Source: Spiribacter curvatus (GTDB taxonomy: Bacteria > Pseudomonadota > Gammaproteobacteria > Nitrococcales > Nitrococcaceae). From it: 64,000 nucleotides of DNA. Below the pieces are notes generated by a model that worked only from the letters and a program-made list of their open reading frames with translations, was not told where the DNA came from and searched no databases. The translations under genes and the position numbers were made by a program. This document shows positions 26,002 through 34,506 of the stretch, piece after piece (the first letter of the stretch is position 1; each line of letters begins with the position of its first letter). The DNA is taken from assembly GCF_000485905.1 (NCBI RefSeq), contig NC_022664.1, positions 1,364,001-1,428,000 of the forward strand. The letters are read 5' to 3'.

Positions 26002-27423
26002 ATGGGGGCGCATTTCAATCCGGATCACGCACGGGAGATGGTCGAGGCGGATTGGCACGAGAGCATCCGCCCGGCACTGGAGGCGTTCATTGGCATCCCG
26101 GCAAAGTCGCCCGCCTTCGATCGGGACTGGTCGGACAACGGCCATATCGACGCAGCGGTCGCGCTGGCGGAGGACTGGTGCCGGCAGCAGGCCCCGACCG
26201 GCAGTCACGTTGAGGTGATCCGTCTGACCGGGCGGACCCCGCTGCTATGGGTGGATATACCCGGCACCGGTGCCGGTGAGACCCTGCTCTACGGGCATCT
26301 CGACAAGCAACCCGAAGCCAGCGGCTGGGACACTGACAAAGGCCCCTGGACGCCGGTGGTCGAGGGTGACCGCCTTTACGGCCGTGGTGCGGCGGATGAC
26401 GGGTATGCCGTGTTCGCATCGCTCGAAGCGGTCCGGCTCCTGCATGACCAGGGCATCCCCCATCCACGCTGCATGCTGCTCATCGAGTGTGCCGAGGAGA
26501 GCGGCAGCCCGGATCTGCCGGCCTATATCGACTATCTCGGCCGTCGGCTGGGTCAGCCGGGGCTGGTGGTCTGCCTCGATTCGGGCTGCGCCAACTACGA
26601 CCAGCTCTGGGTCACCACCTCGCTGCGCGGCATGGCCGCCGGCGATCTGAGGGTGCGGGTCCTCGAGCAGGGCGTGCATTCCGGTGACGCCGGCGGCGTC
26701 GTGCCATCAAGCTTTCGCATTGCCCGCTCGCTCCTCGATCGCATCGAGGATGCCGCGACTGGAGCGGTCCGCCTGCCAGCGCTCCAGGCCGATATCCCCG
26801 CCGAGCGACAGGAGCAGGCGCAACGGGCAGCGACGGTCGTCGGTGGCGATCTGGCCGGGAAGTTTCCATGGGCGAATGGGACCCAGCCAAACAGCGATTC
26901 CACACAGACACTCATCCTCAACCGCACCTGGCGCCCCGCATTGGAGGTGATCGGCGCCGATGGCCTACCGGCACGCGCTGAAGCCGGCAATGTCCTGCGA
27001 TCCGAGACTGCACTGCGGCTCTCGCTCCGGCTGCCGCCCACCGTGGACGGTGACACAGCGACCCGGGTGATGGCGGACACCCTGACGGCCAATCCGCCAC
27101 AGGGCGCCGAGGTCAGTTTTCGGGCCGCTGGAGCCGCCAACGGCTGGAACGCGCCGGCATTCGCCGGCTGGTTGGGGGACAGTCTGGTCGCGAGCTCGGA
27201 GCACTGGTTTGGCAAACCGGCGGTCTTCATGGGCGAAGGCGGTAGTATCCCACTGATGAATCTCCTTGGCCGCCATTTCCCGGCAGCGCGATTCCTGGTC
27301 ACTGGTGTGCTGGGCCCGGGCTCGAACGCCCATGGCCCCAATGAATTCCTCCACATGCCGATGGCGAAACGCCTCAGCGGTGTGGTGGCCGAGGCACTGG
27401 CCGCCCAGGCGGCGGCCGGATAA
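26002..27423 (+). CDS. M20 family metallopeptidase
   Basis: A 473-residue M20-type dipeptidase or deacylase. The di-zinc site is visible: YGHLDKQPE (His), GRGAADDGYAVFA (bridging Asp) and IECAEESGSPD (catalytic Glu pair), with a dimerisation domain inserted near 200-330 and HGPNEFLHM at the end. It should cleave dipeptides or N-acyl amino acids in the cytoplasm. ATG 26002 has GGAGG five bases upstream; the in-frame ATG at 25972 lacks one. It is 53 bases after the transporter and may be in its operon. Confidence 0.87.
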   Translation: MGAHFNPDHAREMVEADWHESIRPALEAFIGIPAKSPAFDRDWSDNGHIDAAVALAEDWCRQQAPTGSHVEVIRLTGRTPLLWVDIPGTGAGETLLYGHLDKQPEASGWDTDKGPWTPVVEGDRLYGRGAADDGYAVFASLEAVRLLHDQGIPHPRCMLLIECAEESGSPDLPAYIDYLGRRLGQPGLVVCLDSGCANYDQLWVTTSLRGMAAGDLRVRVLEQGVHSGDAGGVVPSSFRIARSLLDRIEDAATGAVRLPALQADIPAERQEQAQRAATVVGGDLAGKFPWANGTQPNSDSTQTLILNRTWRPALEVIGADGLPARAEAGNVLRSETALRLSLRLPPTVDGDTATRVMADTLTANPPQGAEVSFRAAGAANGWNAPAFAGWLGDSLVASSEHWFGKPAVFMGEGGSIPLMNLLGRHFPAARFLVTGVLGPGSNAHGPNEFLHMPMAKRLSGVVAEALAAQAAAG

Positions 27424-27435
27424 GCGGATCCGGCG

Positions 27436-28206
27436 CTACCAGGGAATCGGGGCGCCATCCCAGGCGAAAAAGCCGCCCGAGTCCTCAAGGCTCGCCGCAT
27501 CGATACGCTCGAGGAGCTTGCCGGCGGCGAACTCGGTCCGGAACAGCTTGCCCTCGGGGACGCGCTTCTGGAATGGCTCTGACAGCCCGGTGTCGGTGGT
27601 GCCGGGGTGCAGCGCGAGGCAGATCACCCGCCGCGCCCGACGCCGGCACTCGATGGCCATATCACGGGTGAACATGTTCTGCGCCGCTTTACTGGTCCGA
27701 TAGCCGTACCAGCCTCCCAACCGATTGTCGGTGATACTGCCAACCCGCGCCGAGAGACTGGCGAACACCGCCCGATCGGCATGGTTGAGCAGTCCCAGGC
27801 AATACCGGCCGATCAACGCCGGAGCCAGCGCGTTCACCCGATAGTTTGCCAGCATCGCCTCGGCATTGATGTCCTCGAGGCGTTTTTCCGGCCAGATGCC
27901 CCGAGCCTCGTCGTGGAGCAGACCGAATGCATTGATGAGCAGATGCAGGCGCGGGCTGTCGCCACGCAGCGTCTCGGCCAGCCGGGCGATGCTCGACTCA
28001 TCGAGGATATCCACCGGTACCGGCACACAGCGCTCACCATAGGCCTCGCGAAGCGCTGTGAGCCGCGGGCCCTGGGGCGTCCGCGAGGCTGCCCAGACCC
28101 GGCGCGCGGGTGAGTCGGCCAGGAGCTGCTCGACCAGCGCCGCACCAATTCCCCCGCTGGCCCCCACCACCAGGACGTTCGAGTCGCCATCGAGCGTATT
28201 CATCAT
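27436..28206 (-). CDS. Short-chain dehydrogenase/reductase
   Basis: A Rossmann-fold SDR of about 256 residues. The NAD(P) motif is VVGASGGIGAAL near the start, the catalytic Ser lies in VFASLSARVGS and the Tyr-Lys pair is in YGYRTSKAAQN. The short length and motif spacing fit classical SDRs of the CsgA / C-factor-like group. The substrate is unknown. Three closely spaced ATGs exist (28218, 28206, 28203); AGGA sits five bases before the one at 28206. It is divergent from the exonuclease gene across about 30 bases. Confidence 0.83.
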   Translation of the reverse strand: MMNTLDGDSNVLVVGASGGIGAALVEQLLADSPARRVWAASRTPQGPRLTALREAYGERCVPVPVDILDESSIARLAETLRGDSPRLHLLINAFGLLHDEARGIWPEKRLEDINAEAMLANYRVNALAPALIGRYCLGLLNHADRAVFASLSARVGSITDNRLGGWYGYRTSKAAQNMFTRDMAIECRRRARRVICLALHPGTTDTGLSEPFQKRVPEGKLFRTEFAAGKLLERIDAASLEDSGGFFAWDGAPIPW

Positions 28207-28237
28207 TCCAGTCCTCATGCCGCGTTATAATCGAATT

Positions 28238-29251
28238 ATGTCAGTCCCACTCATCCAGCCCACCCGTCTGGGTCTCTACTGTGCCGCCGGCGACTTCCAC
28301 ATCGATCCCTGGCGACCCGTGCCACGGGCCCTCATCACCCATGCCCACGCCGATCATGCCCGCCCCGGGAGCGGTGAGTACTGGGGCAGCCATGCGGGAC
28401 TCGGGCTGATGCGACGGCGGTTGGGCCCCAGGGCCGTGCTCAACGGCGTGCATTACCGCCAGGCATTGCGGTTCGGTCCGGTCACGGTCAGCTTCCATCC
28501 CGCCGGCCACATCCTCGGCTCGGCACAGATCCGCGTCGAGCACGAGGGCGAGGTCTGGGTCGCCTCCGGAGACTATAAACGTGATCCCGATCCGACCTGC
28601 GCGGCCTTTGAGCCGGTGCGCTGCGATACCTTCATCACTGAAGCCACTTTCGCCCTGCCCGTCTACCGCTGGCCGCCGGTGGAGACAGTCGCCGCGGACA
28701 TCCACCATTGGTGGCGACGCAACGCCGCGAACGGGCGCACGACAGTGCTCTTTTCCTATGCCCTCGGCAAGGCCCAGCGCCTGATGGCGGCGCTGCCGAC
28801 GGAGCGCCCCGGCCCGATCTATCTCCACGGTGCCGTAGCACCACTCACCGAGGACTATCGCGAGGCGGGCATTGCCCTGCCGGACACCCATCGGGTCAGT
28901 GAGGCACCGAAGGACGAGGACTACGCGAGCGCACTGGTGATCGCGCCGCCCAGCGCCGCCGGGTCCACCTGGATGCGCCGGTTCCGCCGTCCGGCCCTCG
29001 GCTTTGCATCCGGCTGGATGCGGATTCGGGGTAACCGCCGGCGTCGGGGCTATGATCGTGGCTTCGTCATCTCCGATCATGTCGATTGGCCGGGACTGCT
29101 TCAGACCATCGAGGACACCGGCGCCCGGGAGATCCTCACCACCCATGGCCGTGCGGACGAACTGGTCCGCTATCTGGGCGAGCAAGGCCTGCAGGCCCGG
29201 CCGCTGGCGACGCTCTACGGTGATGACGGAGACAGTGGGGAGGACGGCTGA
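28238..29251 (+). CDS. Ligase-associated DNA exonuclease (metallo-beta-lactamase fold)
   Basis: A 337-residue nuclease of the metallo-beta-lactamase/beta-CASP type found beside ATP-dependent ligases. It has the metal motif THAHADHARPG (HxHxDH), SFHPAGHILGSAQI, SGDYKRDPDP, FITEATFALPVYRW, the final His region ISDHVDWP and ILTTHGRADEL. It should process DNA ends for repair. ATG 28238 begins the family N terminus; an upstream in-frame extension would overlap the divergent SDR gene. It is the first gene of a four-gene repair cassette and ends with a one-base overlap to the ligase. Confidence 0.9.
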   Translation: MSVPLIQPTRLGLYCAAGDFHIDPWRPVPRALITHAHADHARPGSGEYWGSHAGLGLMRRRLGPRAVLNGVHYRQALRFGPVTVSFHPAGHILGSAQIRVEHEGEVWVASGDYKRDPDPTCAAFEPVRCDTFITEATFALPVYRWPPVETVAADIHHWWRRNAANGRTTVLFSYALGKAQRLMAALPTERPGPIYLHGAVAPLTEDYREAGIALPDTHRVSEAPKDEDYASALVIAPPSAAGSTWMRRFRRPALGFASGWMRIRGNRRRRGYDRGFVISDHVDWPGLLQTIEDTGAREILTTHGRADELVRYLGEQGLQARPLATLYGDDGDSGEDG

Positions 29252-30849
29252 TGCAGGGTTTCGCCGATCTGTTCCGTGCGCTCGACGAGCAGCGCGGCAC
29301 CAACGCCAAGGTCGACGCCATGACCGAGTACTTCCGCCAGGTATCAGCCGCTGACGGCGCCTGGGCGGTCTACTTCCTCAGCGGCCGTCGACTGAAACGG
29401 CTGATCGGCCCGGTGCAGCTGCGCGAGTGGCTGACGCAGATGACCGGCCTGCCCGCCTGGCTGATTGAGGAGACCCATCAGCATGTAGGCGATCTGGCCG
29501 AGACGGTCGCGCTGATGCTCGAGACACCGACACGCACCGCTGGCGACGGCGACGGCGCGGATCCCGGCCTCGCCACCTGGGTGGAGTCACGGATCCTCCC
29601 GCTCCGCGATCTGGATGACGCAACCCGTCGCCATCAGGTCACCACGGCATGGTGCGAGCTCGACGAGGCAGGGCGATTCCTCCACACCAAGCTGCTCACC
29701 GGCGCGCTGCGGGTGGGGGTCTCACAGACCCTGGTGGAACGGGCCCTGGCGCGGGCCAGTGGTCATCCACGTCCGGTCATCGCCCACCGGATGATGGGCC
29801 AATGGTCTCCCGAGCCTGCGTTCTACACCGGACTCTTCGATGCGAGCTCCGGGCAGGAAGACGCCTCCCGCCCCTATCCCTTCTTTCTCGCCCATCCCCT
29901 CGAGGGCGATCCGCGCGAATCGCTGGGTGCCATTGACGACTGGCAACTGGAGTGGAAGTGGGATGGCATACGTGCCCAGCTGGTACGACGCGACGACGCG
30001 GTCTATCTCTGGTCGCGGGGCGAGGCGCTGGTCACCGAGACCTTTCCCGAACTGATCACGGCCGCCGACGCACTGCCGGCGGATACCGTGATCGATGGCG
30101 AGATCCTCGCATGGCAGGACGACGTCCTGCCCTTCGCCCAGTTGCAGCGCCGTCTGGGGCGTAAGCGCGTGACGCGTCGGTTCATGAACGAGGTCCCGGT
30201 GAGACTGATGGCCTACGACCTGCTTGAGGCCAACGGCGAGGACCTGCGCGGTGAGCCACTGACATCCCGCCGCACCCGGCTTGAGGCCCTGATGGCGCCG
30301 ATGGAACCGCCGCTCATGATTTCACCGCTGATTGAATCAACGAGCTGGTCGGATCTTGCCGGCCGCCGCGACGAATCCCGTGACCGGGGCGTCGAGGGCA
30401 TCATGCTGAAAGGCCGCGACACCCGATACGGCACGGGTCGATCCCGTGGCCCATGGTGGAAATGGAAGGTCAGCCCGCTCACCCTCGATGTCGTGCTGCT
30501 CTATGCCCAGCCCGGTCATGGACGGCGGGCCAACCTCTATACCGACTACAGCTTCGCGGTCGCCGATGGGGATCAGCTGGTGCCCATCGCCAAGGCCTAC
30601 TCCGGGCTCGACGATCGCGAGATCCGGCGCCTCGACCGATGGATCCGACGCAACACGAAAGAGCGGTTTGGCCCGGTCCGCTCGGTCGAACCCGTGCAGG
30701 TCTTTGAACTCGCGTTCGAGGGCATTGCCCCCTCGTCCCGGCACAAATCCGGGCTTGCACTGCGCTTTCCACGGATCGTCCGCTGGCGCGAGGACCTGGG
30801 GCCGGCCGATGCCGATACGCTGACCCAGGCGCGGGCGCTGCTGCCTTGA
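29251..30849 (+). CDS. ATP-dependent DNA ligase (Lhr-helicase cassette)
   Basis: A 532-residue ATP-dependent DNA ligase. The nucleotidyl-acceptor Lys is in EWKWDGIRAQL (K236), followed by SRGEALVTETFPEL, DTVIDGEIL, GVEGIMLKGRD and WWKWKV (motif V), then an OB-fold. The first 200 residues form the DNA-binding domain. It seals nicks by adenylylating the 5' phosphate. It is distinct from NAD-dependent LigA, which should be elsewhere. It is coupled on both sides, overlapping the nuclease by one base and the helicase by four, so the products probably act together. Confidence 0.92.
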   Translation: MQGFADLFRALDEQRGTNAKVDAMTEYFRQVSAADGAWAVYFLSGRRLKRLIGPVQLREWLTQMTGLPAWLIEETHQHVGDLAETVALMLETPTRTAGDGDGADPGLATWVESRILPLRDLDDATRRHQVTTAWCELDEAGRFLHTKLLTGALRVGVSQTLVERALARASGHPRPVIAHRMMGQWSPEPAFYTGLFDASSGQEDASRPYPFFLAHPLEGDPRESLGAIDDWQLEWKWDGIRAQLVRRDDAVYLWSRGEALVTETFPELITAADALPADTVIDGEILAWQDDVLPFAQLQRRLGRKRVTRRFMNEVPVRLMAYDLLEANGEDLRGEPLTSRRTRLEALMAPMEPPLMISPLIESTSWSDLAGRRDESRDRGVEGIMLKGRDTRYGTGRSRGPWWKWKVSPLTLDVVLLYAQPGHGRRANLYTDYSFAVADGDQLVPIAKAYSGLDDREIRRLDRWIRRNTKERFGPVRSVEPVQVFELAFEGIAPSSRHKSGLALRFPRIVRWREDLGPADADTLTQARALLP

Positions 30850-33305
30850 GTACCCAGGCGCGGGCAAGGCTGACCGAGTGGTTCGCGCAGAACGGCTGGC
30901 AGCCGGCCGATTTTCAGCACACCGCATGGGATGCCTATGGCCGGGGCGAGAGTGGGCTCATCCACTCCGCCACGGGCTCCGGGAAATCGTTGGCGGCCTG
31001 GGGCGGAGCGCTGATCGAGGGGCTGGACGAGGCGGCTGCCGGGGGTCGGCGACCGGCCGGGTTCAGAGTCCTGTGGATCACGCCGTTGCGCGCACTCGCG
31101 GGTGACACCGTCCAGAATCTGGCAACAGCCGCCGCCGGTGTGGGTCTCGACTGGCGGGTCGAGAAACGGACCGGTGATACCCGCAGCAGCACCCGGACCC
31201 GTCAGCGTCAGCGGCCACCCGAGGCCCTCGTCACCACCCCAGAGAGCCTCTCGCTGCTGCTCTCCTACCGCGATGCCGGCCGCCAGTTCGAGGATCTCCA
31301 GGCCGTGATTGTCGATGAATGGCATGAGCTCATCGGTACCAAACGGGGCGTCCAGCTCGAGCTCTGCCTGGCGCGGCTGCGACAGCTCTCCCCCGGACTG
31401 CGCACCTGGGGACTGTCGGCGACGCTGGGCAATCTCGACGAGGCCCGTGACTGCCTGCTCGGTCAGGAGACGACGGCGGGGCGGCTGATCGAGGGCCCGG
31501 CCGCACGCCCCATTGATATCCGCACCCTCGAACCCGGGACCAACGAGCGCTTTCCATGGGCCGGTCATCTGGGTACACGACTGATCGACGGCGTGATCGC
31601 CGAGCTAGAGGGGCCCGGGAGCTGCCTGCTTTTCACCAACACCCGCTCGCAGGCGGAGCTGTGGTTCGAATCGCTGGTCCGCGCCCGTCCGGACTGGATC
31701 GAGGGACTGGGGCTGCACCACGGTTCCATCGATCGCTCACTCCGCGACCGGATCGAGGCGGGACTCGCCGCCGGCACGTTCCGCTGCGTGGTCGCCACCG
31801 CGAGCCTCGACCTCGGCGTGGATTTCGCACCGGTGGACCGAGTCATTCAGGTCGGCAGTCCCAAAGGCGTCGCCCGCCTCGCGCAGCGCGCCGGTCGGAG
31901 TGGTCACCAGCCTGGCCGCCGCAGCACCGTGCTATGCGTGCCCACCAATGCACTGGAGATGGTCGAGATCGCCGCCGCCCGACGCGCCTGGGCGGCCGGT
32001 GAGGTGGAGGCGCGGCGGCCGCTGCGCGACAGCCTCGATGTCCTCGCTCAGCATCTGGTCACACTGGCCGCCGGTGACGGCTTTGACGCCGATGCCCTCT
32101 ATGCGGAGGTCCGCGGCACACATGCCTTCGCGGGACTGGAGCCGGCGGCGTGGCAGTGGACACTCGACTTTGTCACTCATGGCGGTCCGGTCCTTGCCGC
32201 CTATCCGGATTTCCAACGCGTAGTGCGGGACACGGAGGGCCGACACCGCATCGCCGGTCGGAGCCAGGCGAGTCGCCATCGCATGAGCATCGGCACGATC
32301 ACCAGCGATGCCGCCATCGCGGTGCGCTATCAGGGTGGCGGCCATATCGGCACCATCGAAGAGAGCTTCATCGCGCGTCTGCGACCGGGCGATGTGTTCC
32401 TGTTCGCCGGACGCAGCCTCGCTCTGGTCCGTGTCCGGGATCTGACCGCCTACGTCCGCCGCGCCAGCGCTCGGCGACAGGCCGTCCCTCGCTGGCAGGG
32501 CGGACGGCTGCCCCTGTCGACTGCCCTCGCCGACCATGTGCTCGCACTGCTCGCCGATGCGGCTGAGGGCCGCTTCGAGGCACCGGAGACGGCGGCTATC
32601 CGGCCGCTGTTGAGCGTACAGGCCGAGTGGTCCGCCCTGCCCCGACCGGGCACCCTGCTGATCGAACGGACACGCTCCCGCGAAGGGAAACATGTGTTCA
32701 TCTATCCCTTTGCCGGCCGGCTTGCCCACGAGGGATTGGCCACGCTCTGCGCCTGGCGGCTCGGGCAGCATACGCCGGCCACCTTCAGCCTGTCGGTCAA
32801 TGACTATGGCTTTGAGCTGATGGGCCGCGACATCCCCCATCTGGATGCGCCAGGCTGGCAGGCCCTTTTCGACGACCGGGATCTGATCGATGACCTGATG
32901 AGCGCCATGAACGCCAGTGAACTGGCCCGCCGCCAGTTCCGCGACATCGCTCGGGTGGCGGGACTGGTGTTCCAGGGCTATCCGGGCAAGGGCAAGAGCG
33001 CGCGGCAGCTACAGGCATCCAGCGGACTGATGTTCGATACCATCGATCGCTACGATCCGGACAACCGGCTGCTCGATCAGGCGCGCCGCGAGGTGCTCGA
33101 CAGTACCCTCGAGGTGGAGCGGCTGCGCACCACGCTGCAGCAGATGGCGGATGCCGAGCTGCTCATCCACACCACCGATCGGTTCACGCCGCTGGCCTTC
33201 CCGCTCTGGGCCGAACGGCTGCGCAACCGGTTGACCACACAGAACTGGCAGGATCGTGTTGCCCGCATGGTCGCGCAGTTGGAAAAGGCCGCTGGTCAAC
33301 CATGA
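30846..33305 (+). CDS. Ligase-associated Lhr-type DEXH helicase
   Basis: An 819-residue superfamily 2 helicase of the Lhr-Core kind. Motifs: SATGSGKSLAAWGG (I), TTPESLSLLLS, VIVDEWHEL (II), LSATLGN (III), FTNTRSQAELW (IV), ATASLDLGVDF and QRAGRSGHQPG (VI), then the winged-helix and Lhr C-terminal domains. It should translocate 3' to 5' on single-stranded DNA and unwind RNA:DNA or DNA duplexes. The start is TTG 30846, overlapping the ligase stop; the end overlaps pdeM as ATGA. Confidence 0.92.
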   Translation: MSTQARARLTEWFAQNGWQPADFQHTAWDAYGRGESGLIHSATGSGKSLAAWGGALIEGLDEAAAGGRRPAGFRVLWITPLRALAGDTVQNLATAAAGVGLDWRVEKRTGDTRSSTRTRQRQRPPEALVTTPESLSLLLSYRDAGRQFEDLQAVIVDEWHELIGTKRGVQLELCLARLRQLSPGLRTWGLSATLGNLDEARDCLLGQETTAGRLIEGPAARPIDIRTLEPGTNERFPWAGHLGTRLIDGVIAELEGPGSCLLFTNTRSQAELWFESLVRARPDWIEGLGLHHGSIDRSLRDRIEAGLAAGTFRCVVATASLDLGVDFAPVDRVIQVGSPKGVARLAQRAGRSGHQPGRRSTVLCVPTNALEMVEIAAARRAWAAGEVEARRPLRDSLDVLAQHLVTLAAGDGFDADALYAEVRGTHAFAGLEPAAWQWTLDFVTHGGPVLAAYPDFQRVVRDTEGRHRIAGRSQASRHRMSIGTITSDAAIAVRYQGGGHIGTIEESFIARLRPGDVFLFAGRSLALVRVRDLTAYVRRASARRQAVPRWQGGRLPLSTALADHVLALLADAAEGRFEAPETAAIRPLLSVQAEWSALPRPGTLLIERTRSREGKHVFIYPFAGRLAHEGLATLCAWRLGQHTPATFSLSVNDYGFELMGRDIPHLDAPGWQALFDDRDLIDDLMSAMNASELARRQFRDIARVAGLVFQGYPGKGKSARQLQASSGLMFDTIDRYDPDNRLLDQARREVLDSTLEVERLRTTLQQMADAELLIHTTDRFTPLAFPLWAERLRNRLTTQNWQDRVARMVAQLEKAAGQP

Positions 33306-33970
33306 CCCTGCAGTCACTCAGTTTCGCGGGCCAGACACTCGATCTACTCCCGCAGCGGGCGGTGTTCTGGCGACAGACCGGCGCGCTGCTGCTGGCCGAT
33401 CTGCATCTGGGCAAGGCCGCGGCCTTCCGACGCGCCGGGCTTGCGGTCCCCGAAGGCGACAACCAGTCGACACTGCAGCGCGTGGATGCGCTGATCAACG
33501 CCTGGCAGCCGCGATCACTGATCCTGCTTGGCGATATCCTGCACGCCTCGCTCGCCGCCGATCCAGCCCTGCACCAACAACTGCTGGACTGGCGCACGGG
33601 CCATCCCTCACTCGCGATCATCGCCATCATTGGCAACCATGACCGCGATATCCGTCAGCTCGAGCCCGCCGTTGACTGCCGGGTCGAGGGACTCGAGACA
33701 AACGGTCTGATCCTTCGCCACCACCCCCCGGAGAACGCCTCGGCGGGGCCCTGGATCGGTGGGCACTGGCATCCCATGGTGCGGCTGGCCGCCGGCGGCG
33801 ACAGCCTGCGACTGCCGGCGTTCATTCACGAACCCGGCGATGGTCTGGTGGTACCCGCTTTCGGTGGTCTGACCGGCGGTGTACTGATTGAGCGACGGCC
33901 GGGACGACGGCGCTATGTAACCAGTGAGGCCGCCGTGTTCGGGATCGACGCCCCTCAGCGCTCGGACTGA
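33302..33970 (+). CDS. pdeM: Ligase-associated DNA damage response endonuclease PdeM
   Basis: A 222-residue calcineurin-like phosphoesterase. The metal ligands are seen in LLLADLHLGKAAAFRRAG, LLGDILHA, IGNHDRDI and GGHWHPMV. In this cassette the family member is a manganese-dependent DNA endonuclease (PdeM/MPE). It is the last of the four coupled repair genes and overlaps the convergent DUF423 gene by 16 bases. Confidence 0.9.
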   Translation: MTLQSLSFAGQTLDLLPQRAVFWRQTGALLLADLHLGKAAAFRRAGLAVPEGDNQSTLQRVDALINAWQPRSLILLGDILHASLAADPALHQQLLDWRTGHPSLAIIAIIGNHDRDIRQLEPAVDCRVEGLETNGLILRHHPPENASAGPWIGGHWHPMVRLAAGGDSLRLPAFIHEPGDGLVVPAFGGLTGGVLIERRPGRRRYVTSEAAVFGIDAPQRSD

Positions 33971-34374
33971 ACCCGCATCCGCCGCACCATCCAGAGCCAG
34001 CGAAGCACCCAGATCCAGCCGATCATGAGCGTGACACCCCCAAGCGGCGTTACCGGCCCAAGCAGGCCCGGTCCGCCCAGGGCCAGCCAGTAGATGCTGC
34101 CGGAGAACAGAACGCAGCCGAGCCCGATCAGTAATGCGGCGTGGCTGCGCACCTGGGCGGCCGGGAAACGGTCGGCCATGGCGCCCAGCACGAACAGCGC
34201 CAGACCATGGATCATCTGATAGGTCGCGGCCGTCTCCCAGGCGGCGCGCGTTGACGCCGGCAGGTCAGGATTCAGGGCATGGGCACCGAGCGCGCCAAGC
34301 AGCACACCCGTACCCACTAGCAGGACGCCCACCACGAGGCTGGGATAGCCGGCAATCCTTTCGTTCGAATCCAT
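33955..34374 (-). CDS. DUF423 small membrane protein
   Basis: A 139-residue membrane protein with four hydrophobic segments (about 12-32, 50-70, 78-98, 105-128) and the DUF423 signature GALGAHALNPDLPAS followed by WETAATYQMIHGLALFVLG. Function unknown; the family is widespread in bacteria. It is separated from the photolyase gene upstream by a rho-independent terminator, so it is probably transcribed on its own. Its end overlaps pdeM. Confidence 0.88.
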   Translation of the reverse strand: MDSNERIAGYPSLVVGVLLVGTGVLLGALGAHALNPDLPASTRAAWETAATYQMIHGLALFVLGAMADRFPAAQVRSHAALLIGLGCVLFSGSIYWLALGGPGLLGPVTPLGGVTLMIGWIWVLRWLWMVRRMRVQSER

Positions 34375-34392
34375 GATTGCAACCCTTTACAC

Positions 34393-34418
34393 AAAAAAAA
34401 GCCGACAGGAGTGTCGGC
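34393..34418 (-). terminator. Rho-independent terminator after the photolyase gene
   Basis: On the minus strand a perfect seven-pair stem, GCCGACA with TGTCGGC (34401-34407 and 34412-34418), with a four-base loop, is followed by eight T (34400-34393). It lies about 90 bases beyond the photolyase stop and just before DUF423, closing the MFS-tsaB-zur-M23-photolyase run. Confidence 0.9.
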
Positions 34419-34506
34419 CAAGAGGAGGAGAGAGAGGTAAACTCTGTGTTGCGATGCAGTATAGCACTTCATCGACCTGCGCCAACAACCGTGTGATCCG
34501 TTCTGT

